DNA of 64,000 nt, from contig NZ_LDOS01000001.1 in the NCBI RefSeq assembly GCF_002077135.1, positions 74,219 through 138,218 of the forward strand. Reading direction: 5' to 3'. The DNA comes from Metallibacterium scheffleri. Its GTDB lineage: Bacteria; Pseudomonadota; Gammaproteobacteria; Xanthomonadales; Rhodanobacteraceae. Of this stretch, positions 38,422 to 47,148 are shown one piece after another. How positions within the stretch are numbered: the first letter of the stretch is position 1; each line of letters begins with the position of its first letter. The position numbers and the translations under genes are program-made. The notes under the pieces are model-generated. The model had not been told where the DNA came from, did no database searches, and saw only the letters and a program-made list of their open reading frames with translations.

Positions 38422-38630
38422 ATGGCCGCCGTTTCATCGCCACGCAGCGCGCTGGCACGTCCGATGCTTGTCCATTCCGTGAACAGCGCCTCGGTCAGAA
38501 CGGCTGGATTCAGGCAAGGTTGCTTGCCGTTACTATAAAGTTAAGCGATGATCGAGCTGTAGAAACATAGACTTGCGTTTCCAATGCAAAATTACACTGA
38601 GCATTCACATTCAACTAGCTGATAAAAATC
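38422..38630. other. AT-rich intergenic stretch
   Basis: Within this gap the 110 bases 38521-38630 contain about 41 G or C by hand count (~37%), far below the surrounding coding DNA. TATAAAG occurs at 38534 as a possible -10. No open frame with recognisable content is present on either strand. It probably holds the promoter of the SPFH-like gene and may mark a past insertion. Confidence 0.5.
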
Positions 38631-39053
38631 ATGTCACTGCTGCTATTCGCCCTGCTTGCCTTGTTCGTGGCCACCGCCTTTCTGGCGGTGAAGCGCATCC
38701 CCGAAGGCACGGTGGTCACGCTGACCCGTTTCGACGGACACGCGCGCCGCCTGGAGCCGGGCACGCACTTCGTGCTGCCATTGCTGGAGCGGGTCAAGCA
38801 TCGCATCAGTCTCGGCGGCCACATGCTCGATCTGAGCGCGCCCGAGCTGCACGCGCGCGTGTATTGGCAAGTGCTGGAACCGGCGCGCGCCGAGGGCGTC
38901 ATCGAGCGCGCCGAAGCCCTGCTCAGCCAGACCGCCGTCGAAATATGCGCGGCGCAGCGCGGCGCCGAGCCGGCGCAGTTGAAGGCTTCGCTCAACCAGC
39001 GCCTGCGCGATTTCGGCCTGCTGATCACGCGCATCGAGCTGCTGTCGGCCTGA
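38631..39053 (+). CDS. Small SPFH/band-7-like membrane protein
   Basis: This 140-residue protein has an N-terminal membrane helix (LLLFALLALFVATAFLAV), then RIPEGTVVTLTRFDGHARRLEPGTHFVLPLLERVKHRISL. This is the opening of an SPFH (stomatin/prohibitin) domain. The rest (VYWQVLEPARAEGVIERAEALLS, LNQRLRDFGLLITRIELLS) keeps the second half of a minimal SPFH fold, but there is no coiled-coil tail, so it is much shorter than stomatins or HflK/C. The function is unknown. Its stop codon lies inside the hairpin element at 39050. Confidence 0.7.
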   Translation: MSLLLFALLALFVATAFLAVKRIPEGTVVTLTRFDGHARRLEPGTHFVLPLLERVKHRISLGGHMLDLSAPELHARVYWQVLEPARAEGVIERAEALLSQTAVEICAAQRGAEPAQLKASLNQRLRDFGLLITRIELLSA

Positions 39054-39207
39054 GAGGCTGTGAATTTTTCAGCCTCTCAGCCCGGCCATGGATGGCCGGA
39101 CGCGAAGCGGTCACGCACGTGGCTGATTCGCGGCGGCGCGTACGGACCTGTGCCGGACGCGCCGATGAAAAATTCCTCACGACGCGGAATTTTTCACAGG
39201 CTCTGAG
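39050..39207 (+). repeat. Multi-hairpin dispersed repeat, copy B
   Basis: This 158-bp copy is ~96% identical to 726-882 in inverted orientation. It begins CTGAGAGGCTG / CAGCCTCTCAG (perfect 11-bp stem) and ends AAAAATTCC...GGAATTTTT plus CACAGGCTCTGAG, with imperfect terminal inverted repeats. TGA at bases 2-4 is the stop codon of the SPFH-like gene, exactly as copy A supplies the stop of yceI. It is followed 15 bases later by the rsmG -10 box. Confidence 0.85.
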
Positions 39208-39221
39208 CCGCGCCGCGCGCT

Positions 39222-39227
39222 TATACT
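39222..39227 (+). promoter_or_regulatory. Candidate -10 box for rsmG-parAB
   Basis: TATACT lies 36 bases upstream of the rsmG ATG at 39263. The -35 position falls at the right end of the hairpin element, so the element may contribute part of this promoter. No consensus TTGACA is visible. Confidence 0.4.
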
Positions 39228-39262
39228 GCTTGGCCCTGCGGCCTGTGCCGCGCGCGCGCCGC

Positions 39263-39916
39263 ATGTCATCCCAGACCATCCCCGCCTCGATACTCGCCGC
39301 TGGCTTGCATGCACTGGAGCTGGACGACGCCGTGCCCGCGGCGACGCAACAGCGCCTGCTCGATTATCTGGCGTTGCTGGACCAGTGGAATCAACACACC
39401 AACCTGACCGCGGTACGCGAGCGCAGCGCGATGGTCACGCGCCACCTGCTCGACTCGCTGGTGCTGCTGCCGCATGTGCGGGGCACGCGGCTGGCCGATC
39501 TTGGCAGCGGCGCGGGCCTGCCGGGAATTCCGCTGGCGCTGGCGCGCCCCGACCTGCACGTGACCCTGGTCGACAGCAACGGCAAGAAGGCGCGTTTTCT
39601 GCAGGCCGCCATCGATACCCTCAAGCTCAACGCGGACGTCGCGCACCTGCGCGTCGAGGCACTGCGCGGCAGCTTCGATACGATCACCGCGCGCGCCCTT
39701 GCCAGCCTGCCCGACATGCTGCGCTGGGGCGGACACCTGCTCACGCGGGATAACATCTGGCTGGCGCAGAAAGGCCGCTATCCTGACGCGGAGCTGGCGG
39801 CGCTGCCAGCCGGTTATGCTGCCGCGACATTGCCGCTGCACGTGCCGGGTCTGGACGCGGCGCGGCATGTGGTCATCATCCGCCGCAGCGACACGGGGAG
39901 TCGGCACGCACCATGA
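39263..39916 (+). CDS. rsmG: 16S rRNA (guanine(527)-N7)-methyltransferase
   Basis: This 217-residue RsmG (GidB) methylates G527 of 16S rRNA; loss gives low-level streptomycin resistance in other bacteria. It shows the Rossmann SAM site [21 protein letters not shown], the acidic [15 protein letters not shown] motif and [12 protein letters not shown]. The N-terminal [25 protein letters not shown] is diagnostic. The stop overlaps the parA start (ATGA). The rsmG-parA-parB order is common near chromosomal origins, but no oriC or gidA is in the window. Confidence 0.95.
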   Translation: MSSQTIPASILAAGLHALELDDAVPAATQQRLLDYLALLDQWNQHTNLTAVRERSAMVTRHLLDSLVLLPHVRGTRLADLGSGAGLPGIPLALARPDLHVTLVDSNGKKARFLQAAIDTLKLNADVAHLRVEALRGSFDTITARALASLPDMLRWGGHLLTRDNIWLAQKGRYPDAELAALPAGYAAATLPLHVPGLDAARHVVIIRRSDTGSRHAP

Positions 39917-40704
39917 CACGCATCATCGCCATCGCCAATCAGAAGGGTGGAGTCGGCAAGACCACCACCGCGGTCAATCTTGCCGCGGCGCTGGCCGAAG
40001 CGCGGCGCAAGGTGCTGCTGGTCGATCTCGATCCGCAAGGCAACGCCACCATGGCCGCGGGCGTGGACAAACGCACGCTGGCCGCGACCGGTTGCGAAGT
40101 GCTGCTGGAGGAAGTGCCGATCGAACGCGCCATCATCGCCACCGAAGCCGGCTTCGACCTGCTGCCCGGCAACGGCGATCTGACCGCGGCCGAACTCAAG
40201 CTGATGGACGCACTGGCGCGCGAGATGCGCCTCAAGGAACAACTGGCCAAACTCGGCGAGCGCTACCACACCATCCTCATCGACTGCCCGCCGACGCTGC
40301 ACCTGCTCACGCTCAATGCGCTCACCGCGGCGCACGGCGTGCTGATCCCGGTGCAGTGCGAATACTTCGCGCTGGAAGGTCTGGCCAGCCTGCGCGAAAC
40401 CATCGCGGCGGTGCAAAAGCGCCTCAACCCGCAACTGCAGATCGACGGCCTGCTGCGCACCATGTACGACGTGCGCAACAACCTCGCCAACGACGTCTCG
40501 GCGCAGCTCACCCAGCACTTCGGCGAGCTGCTGCTGCGCTCGATCATTCCGCGCAATGTGCGCCTCGCCGAGGCGCCCAGCCACGGCAAGCCGATCAACC
40601 TGTACGACCGCGAATCGCGTGGCGCACTGGCCTATCTCGGCCTCGCCGGCGAGATGATCCGCCGCGAGCGCCAGCACCAGGGCGCCAGCGCGCCCATGCA
40701 CTGA
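39913..40704 (+). CDS. parA: Chromosome-partitioning ATPase ParA (Soj)
   Basis: This 263-residue deviant Walker-A ATPase has [24 protein letters not shown], the signature lysine pair, then [15 protein letters not shown] (A') and [17 protein letters not shown] (Walker B). It has no N-terminal DNA-binding domain, so it is a chromosomal (type Ib) ParA. It cooperates with ParB at parS sites to segregate the origin. Translation is coupled to rsmG by ATGA; parB follows after 89 bp. Confidence 0.96.
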   Translation: MTRIIAIANQKGGVGKTTTAVNLAAALAEARRKVLLVDLDPQGNATMAAGVDKRTLAATGCEVLLEEVPIERAIIATEAGFDLLPGNGDLTAAELKLMDALAREMRLKEQLAKLGERYHTILIDCPPTLHLLTLNALTAAHGVLIPVQCEYFALEGLASLRETIAAVQKRLNPQLQIDGLLRTMYDVRNNLANDVSAQLTQHFGELLLRSIIPRNVRLAEAPSHGKPINLYDRESRGALAYLGLAGEMIRRERQHQGASAPMH

Positions 40705-40793
40705 ATGCGTACGCACTGATGTCGGCCACGCATGCACACCTGTCCAACCCGCCGTTGCGCGCACACGCGCACGGCCCCTGCTGAGGTACCGTC

Positions 40794-41669
40794 ATGGCGG
40801 CGAAGAAACGCGGATTGGGACGCGGCCTCGATGCCCTGCTTGGGCAAGCGGATGCGCCGGCGGGCGACAGCGGCGGCGATGGCACGCTGGCCACGCTTGC
40901 GGTCGGCCTGATCCAGGCAGGCAAGTACCAGCCGCGGCGCAATTTCGATGAAACTGCGCTGGACGAGCTGGCTGCCTCGCTGAAGGCCCAGGGCATGATC
41001 CAGCCGATCGTGGTGCGCGCGCTGCCCAAGGGTCGCTACGAACTGATCGCCGGCGAGCGCCGCTGGCGCGCGGCGCAGCGCGCCGGCCTCGCCGAGGTAC
41101 CGGCGCTGGTGCGCGAGGTGCCCGAGCAGACCGTGCTGGCGCTGGCGCTGATCGAGAACATCCAGCGCGAGGACCTGTCGCCGCTGGAGGAAGCCGACGC
41201 ACTGCAGCGCCTGATCGACGAATTCGGACTCACCCACCAGCAAGTGGCCGCGGCCGTGGGCCGTTCGCGCGCGGCGGTATCCAACCTGCTGCGCCTGCTG
41301 GAACTGCCTGCACGCATCCGCGCCCTGCTGGATACGCGCGGCCTGGACATGGGCCACGCGCGCGCGCTGGCCGCACTGCCGGAAAAACTCGCGCTGAGCC
41401 TGGCCGAGCAGGCCGCCGCGCAGCAGTGGTCGGTGCGCGAACTGGAAGCCGCCGCACGCCATGCGCAGAACGCGCCTATCGCCGCGCTGAAAAAAAAGCC
41501 GCTGCGCAAGGCGCGCGACGCCGACCTCGCCGTGCTCGAACGAGAGCTGTCCGAGCGCCTGGCCACGCGCGTCGAATTGCAGGGCGGCCGTGGCGGACAC
41601 GGCAAACTGGTGTTGCACTATCACAACCTCGATGCACTCGACGGGCTGCTCGCCAAGCTGCGCCGCTGA
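40794..41669 (+). CDS. parB: Chromosome-partitioning protein ParB (Spo0J)
   Basis: This 291-residue ParB/Spo0J starts KKRGLGRGLDALLGQ (ParA-stimulating N-terminus). The ParB/Srx CTP-binding domain shows YQPRRNFDE, GMIQPIVVR, YELIAGERRWRAAQRAGL and ALIENIQREDLSPLEEA. A helix-turn-helix follows, LTHQQVAAAVGRSRAAVSNLLRLLELP, and then a C-terminal dimerisation region. It loads on parS as a CTP-gated clamp. I saw no sequence close to the 16-bp parS consensus in the window. Confidence 0.96.
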   Translation: MAAKKRGLGRGLDALLGQADAPAGDSGGDGTLATLAVGLIQAGKYQPRRNFDETALDELAASLKAQGMIQPIVVRALPKGRYELIAGERRWRAAQRAGLAEVPALVREVPEQTVLALALIENIQREDLSPLEEADALQRLIDEFGLTHQQVAAAVGRSRAAVSNLLRLLELPARIRALLDTRGLDMGHARALAALPEKLALSLAEQAAAQQWSVRELEAAARHAQNAPIAALKKKPLRKARDADLAVLERELSERLATRVELQGGRGGHGKLVLHYHNLDALDGLLAKLRR

Positions 41670-41723
41670 TGCGTGGCCACGGCCGCCGCGCATGATCGGC
41701 GATAATCGCCGGCCACTTGCCGC

Positions 41724-42467
41724 GTGGTCCGTACCGTGACCGATTCCGACGCCCTGCCCCTGTCCGTGGTCGTGCCCGTGTTCAACGAGCGCGACAACAT
41801 CCTGCCGTTGCTGGGCGAGATCGCCGCCACACTGCGCGGGCACACGGCATTCGAGATCGTGTACGTGGATGACGCCAGCCGCGACGACACGCTGGCCGTG
41901 CTGCAGGCGGCGCGCGCGCGGTTTCCCGAGCTGCGCATCCTGCGCCACCGCGTGCAAAGCGGACAAAGCACCGCGGTGTGGAACGGCGTGTGCGCGGCAC
42001 GCGGCGCGTGGATCGCCACGCTGGACGGTGACGGCCAGAACGATCCGGCCGACATCCCCAAGCTGCTGGCGGCACGCGCCGTGGCGACGCCAGCCGTGAA
42101 GCTTTTCGCGGGCTGGCGCACCACACGCCGCGACGGTTTTTCCAAGCGCATCTCCTCGAAGATCGCCAACGGCGTGCGCGCGCGCCTGCTGCACGACGCC
42201 ACACCGGACACCGGCTGCGGGCTCAAGCTGTTCGAGCGCGCGATGTTTCTGCGCCTGCCGTATTTCGATCACATGCATCGCTTTCTGCCGGCGCTGGTGC
42301 GCCGCGCCGGCCATGCCTGCCAGAGCGTGCCGGTGGCGCACCGCCCGCGCACGCGCGGCGTGTCCAAGTACGGCATGTGGAACCGTCTGTGGGTAGGGCT
42401 GTCGGACCTGCACGGCGTGGCTTGGCTGATGCGGCGCACGCGGCTGACCGGAATCGACGAACTCTAG
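41724..42467 (+). CDS. Glycosyltransferase family 2 (DPM1-like)
   Basis: This ~247-residue GT2 enzyme shows [38 protein letters not shown] (first Asp), [17 protein letters not shown] (DxD metal site) and a C-terminal [13 protein letters not shown]...[16 protein letters not shown] acceptor segment. It lacks C-terminal membrane helices, resembling soluble dolichyl/polyprenyl-phosphate mannosyltransferase types. It probably transfers a sugar to a lipid carrier for envelope glycans. The start is GTG at 41724 or 41736; neither has a strong Shine-Dalgarno. Confidence 0.88.
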   Translation: MVRTVTDSDALPLSVVVPVFNERDNILPLLGEIAATLRGHTAFEIVYVDDASRDDTLAVLQAARARFPELRILRHRVQSGQSTAVWNGVCAARGAWIATLDGDGQNDPADIPKLLAARAVATPAVKLFAGWRTTRRDGFSKRISSKIANGVRARLLHDATPDTGCGLKLFERAMFLRLPYFDHMHRFLPALVRRAGHACQSVPVAHRPRTRGVSKYGMWNRLWVGLSDLHGVAWLMRRTRLTGIDEL

Positions 42468-42476
42468 CGCCGGCTT

Positions 42477-42497
42477 TTGCGCCGCATCAAGGCGCAA
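42477..42497. terminator. Possible terminator hairpin after the GT2 gene
   Basis: TTGCGCC and GGCGCAA form a perfect 7-bp stem with a seven-base loop, 10 bases after the GT2 stop. No U-tract follows, so it would be a weak terminator or pause site. Confidence 0.35.
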
Positions 42498-42511
42498 CAC
42501 GCAAGCTTGCC

Positions 42512-42517
42512 TATACT
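42512..42517 (+). promoter_or_regulatory. Candidate -10 box for hppA
   Basis: TATACT lies 52 bases upstream of ATG 42569, in the gap after the GT2 gene. There is no obvious -35. The GGGAGAGGGG ahead of the ATG is a strong Shine-Dalgarno. Confidence 0.4.
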
Positions 42518-42568
42518 CGCGCGACCGCCCAGCCGGGCTGGTCATCCATCAACACGGGAGAGGGGTCG

Positions 42569-44638
<2,070 letters not shown>

Positions 44639-44654
44639 GCGCGCGCAGTCCGCA

Positions 44655-44696
44655 CAGGCACAGAAAACCCCGCTGCGGCGGGGTTTTCTGTGCCTG
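44655..44696. terminator. Long intrinsic terminator between hppA and yhhQ
   Basis: A perfect 19-bp stem with a four-base loop (tgcg). The core is AAAACCCCGC / GCGGGGTTTT, extended by CAGGCACAG / CTGTGCCTG. A and T runs in the stem allow termination in both directions, serving hppA and the convergent yhhQ. Confidence 0.9.
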
Positions 44697-44710
44697 CTTG
44701 CGGCACGGAT

Positions 44711-45406
44711 TCAGCGCGTTACGCGCAGCGAGAACGGCGTGAAATCGGTGTCGCGGTCGTAGTAGTCCTCGTGCTCGACGCGCTTGAGGAAGGCCACGAT
44801 ACGGTAGGTCAGCGGCGTGGCCAGCACTTCCCACAGCACCTTGGCGATGTAGTTGAAGGCCATCACGCGCAGCAGCAGGTGATGATTCCACACGCCGAGA
44901 AATGCCACCGGGTAGAACACCAGCGTGTCCACGCCCTCGCCGCACACGGTCGAGCCGACGGTGCGCGTCCACAGCCAGCGTCCTGCGGTGAGCAGCTTCA
45001 TCTTGGCCAGCACGAATGAATTCACGAACTCGCCGACGAAGAACGCCGTGATCGAGGCGATGACGATGCGCGGCGTCTGCCCGAAGATGGTTTCGTAGGC
45101 GGCCTGGTCGTGCCAGCCGCGCGCGGGCGGCAAGGCCACCACCACCGCGCTCATGATCGAGGCGAACACCAGCGCGATCAGCCCCGACCAGATCACGCGC
45201 CGCGAGCGCGCGTAACCGTAGACCTCGGTGAGAATGTCGCCGAACAGGTAGGAGATGGGAAAGAACAGCACGCCGGCACCGAAATCGATGCCATGCACCT
45301 CGGCGATCTTGGCTGGCCCGATCAGGTTCGCGCATAACAGCACGCAGACGAAGGCGCCCAGGATCAGGTCGTAGTAGCGAAATTGACGCTGCGGCACGGC
45401 GGCCAT
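44711..45406 (-). CDS. yhhQ: Queuosine precursor transporter (YhhQ/VUT family)
   Basis: This 231-residue protein has about six membrane helices. Family blocks are FPISYLFGDILTEVYGYARSRRVIW, TAFFVGEFVNSFVLAKMKLLTAGRWLWTRTVGSTVCGEGVDTLVFYPVAF and KVLWEVLATPLTYRIV. YhhQ imports queuosine precursors (preQ0/preQ1) for tRNA modification. GAGGAG lies upstream of ATG 45406. I looked for a preQ1 riboswitch in the leader and saw none. A decayed peroxiredoxin gene lies directly upstream. Confidence 0.93.
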   Translation of the reverse strand: MAAVPQRQFRYYDLILGAFVCVLLCANLIGPAKIAEVHGIDFGAGVLFFPISYLFGDILTEVYGYARSRRVIWSGLIALVFASIMSAVVVALPPARGWHDQAAYETIFGQTPRIVIASITAFFVGEFVNSFVLAKMKLLTAGRWLWTRTVGSTVCGEGVDTLVFYPVAFLGVWNHHLLLRVMAFNYIAKVLWEVLATPLTYRIVAFLKRVEHEDYYDRDTDFTPFSLRVTR

Positions 45407-45475
45407 GTCGACTCCTCGCGCGGCTTCGCGCAGGTCTCCGGGAGAGGCGAAGCTACGGCCTCACCGCCCCTGTTG

Positions 45476-45670
45476 TCATCCAGAACGGCTTGCGGCATCA
45501 CCGCGCCGGCCCTTTTCGCCACAATATCGAGCCAGCGATTTCCAATGTCCGTTCTGGTCTTGCAGCCTGAAGCCCGGAGCCATCTGCCCGACCTGGGGTG
45601 TGGTTTCTGCGGCCGCGGCCTATGTGGGCAACAGGCACAACGCAAAAAGCAGGATGCGCAGACGACGCAT
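45476..45670 (-). pseudogene. Secreted peroxiredoxin (AhpC/TSA, BCP-like), nonsense and truncated
   Basis: Reading the minus strand from ATG 45670 gives MRRLRILLFALCLLPT, a signal peptide, then an in-frame TAG (45622-45620). After it the frame continues AAAAETTPQ-VGQMAPGFRLQDQNGHW-KSLARYCG, matching the start of thiol peroxidases (xVGDxAPDFxLQDQxGxxxSLADYRG). After this the frame reads unrelated residues and stops at 45476, before the catalytic PxxxTPGC motif. Two lesions, a nonsense codon in the signal peptide and loss of the active-site half, make it a clear relic. The rest of 45407-45921 shows nothing identifiable. Confidence 0.75.
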
Positions 45671-45921
45671 GATCGATCCAATCCAGAGGGGGCACACGTG
45701 CTAGCCCCGTTGCCTCGGCCTGGCGTGATGAAGCCGATAGGCACACCTCGTAAAGTTGGCGGTTTCGTGATCCTTGCCGCGCATGGGGTGGCCACGACGA
45801 CCGCGCACCATCGCGCCGGGTGCCCGTCTGCGACCGCAGGGCATGCAGGATCCGCGCGCAATCCTGGAGCAGCGTCGGCAATGCGCGCATCATTGCGCGA
45901 TTCCCCCAGTGGACCGACACC

Positions 45922-46335
45922 ATGCCCAAACAGATCCTCGTCGGCTACGACGATTCGCCCGCCGCGCAGCGCGCGCTGCAGTTCGCGTTCAAGCTGGCGC
46001 AGGGCTTCGGCGCCGAGTTGCAGGTGGTGTACGCGGCGATGCTGCCCGCAGCCAGCCCGGAGGCCACGGCCTCGCTGATGGCCGACAGCAAGGCGCTGCG
46101 CCCGGGTTTGTCGCAGAAGGTGCTGGAGAGTGCCGCACAGGCCGGCGTCAAGACCGCTTGGAAAGTCGTGCCCGGCTCGGCCGGTGATGTGTTGCTGGCC
46201 GAGATCAAGACCGGCAGCTTCGATCACCTGGTGATCGGCAACAGCGGCCGCGGCGCGCTGGCACGCTGGCTGCTGGGCTCGGTGATGGGCGAGGTCGTCG
46301 AAAACAGCCAGGTGCCGGTGACCGTGGTGCCCTGA
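45922..46335 (+). CDS. Universal stress protein (UspA family)
   Basis: This 137-residue single-domain Usp starts PKQILVGYDDSPAAQRALQFA. Its C-terminal motif GNSGRGALARWLLGSVMGEVVENSQVPVTVV is the ATP-binding G-x2-G-x9-G-S signature, so it is an ATP-binding type. Usp proteins help survival in stress and stasis; no specific role can be given. Start ATG 45922 is the only one that gives the canonical N-terminus. Confidence 0.93.
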   Translation: MPKQILVGYDDSPAAQRALQFAFKLAQGFGAELQVVYAAMLPAASPEATASLMADSKALRPGLSQKVLESAAQAGVKTAWKVVPGSAGDVLLAEIKTGSFDHLVIGNSGRGALARWLLGSVMGEVVENSQVPVTVVP

Positions 46336-46395
46336 GACGTTTTTGCATGCATTCGATGCCGTCGTGCCAATGGATTCCGGCACCGGCGGAAATGC

Positions 46396-47148
46396 TCAGT
46401 GCTTGCTGGGCAGCGCCGGGAAATCCGCCGGATTGAAGCCAGCGACCTCGAATTTGAGCATGCGTGTGCCGCCCTGTTTCAAATCCACGCGCATCTCGAG
46501 CACTCGGGATTTCTCAAGCAGGCGGATGAAGCGCGCGTCGTCCTTGATGAACAGCGCCGGCTCGCCAGTGGGCGGCAGATACGCTGCCCAGCCCTGCGGC
46601 TTGCCGCCATCGACGGACACCGGCACGCGGCAGATGCCCTTGCACACAAAGCCCGGCGCCTGACCATAGAGGTACACGCTTTGTCCCCACGCGCTGTGCC
46701 GGCGCAGGATCAGCTGGATCGTGCCCTGCGTGCCGTCGCTGCGCGTGGCATTGATCGAGGCGGTGTTCTGCGTGCCGCCTTCCATGGGCACGCCGGTCTG
46801 GTAATCCCACAGCGCGGCGAGGCGCCGTGCTTGCGCCTGCTTCGCGGCCTCGGCGGTGAGCGCAGGCAGATCCCTGGCCACGGTGCTGGCAGCCGGCGTG
46901 CCCGGATACATCTGCTCGATCTGCTGGCCCAGGCTGGCCGCGAGCTGGATGTCCTTGCGTGCCAGCATTTCGTGGTACAGCTTGAGCTCCTGCTGCGATT
47001 GCTCCAGCCGCTGCGCGGCAGCCTGCGCGTGCGCGGCGGCTTCGCGCTGCGCGGCCGTGGGGCCCTGCTGACAGCCGACCAGCGCGAGCCCGGCCAGCAG
47101 CAGCATGGCGGCGCGCAATGCCACGCGACGGGTATGTACAGCGCTCAT
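46396..47148 (-). CDS. Putative lipoprotein coupled to aceE
   Basis: This 250-residue protein has a lipoprotein signal peptide (lipobox ALVGC, Cys ~26). An Ala/Gln/Glu-rich coiled-coil stretch follows (residues ~30-75), and then a C-terminal beta-rich domain (TQGTIQLILRRHSAWGQSVYLYG, CKGICRVPVSVDG, KSRVLEMRVDLKQGGTRMLKFEVAGFNP). I recognise no characterised family. Its ATG overlaps the aceE stop (ATGA), so it is translated from the aceE transcript where aceF would usually be. A link to pyruvate dehydrogenase is not obvious, because the lipoprotein is in the envelope. Confidence 0.8.
   Translation of the reverse strand: MSAVHTRRVALRAAMLLLAGLALVGCQQGPTAAQREAAAHAQAAAQRLEQSQQELKLYHEMLARKDIQLAASLGQQIEQMYPGTPAASTVARDLPALTAEAAKQAQARRLAALWDYQTGVPMEGGTQNTASINATRSDGTQGTIQLILRRHSAWGQSVYLYGQAPGFVCKGICRVPVSVDGGKPQGWAAYLPPTGEPALFIKDDARFIRLLEKSRVLEMRVDLKQGGTRMLKFEVAGFNPADFPALPSKH

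Noticed and set aside
39263-41669. parS site near parAB
   Set aside because: I looked for the 16-bp tGTTTCACGTGAAAcA consensus and found nothing convincing in the window.
45407-45480. preQ1 riboswitch ahead of yhhQ
   Set aside because: The leader shows no C-rich aptamer with pseudoknot tail. It is short and partly made of the peroxiredoxin relic.
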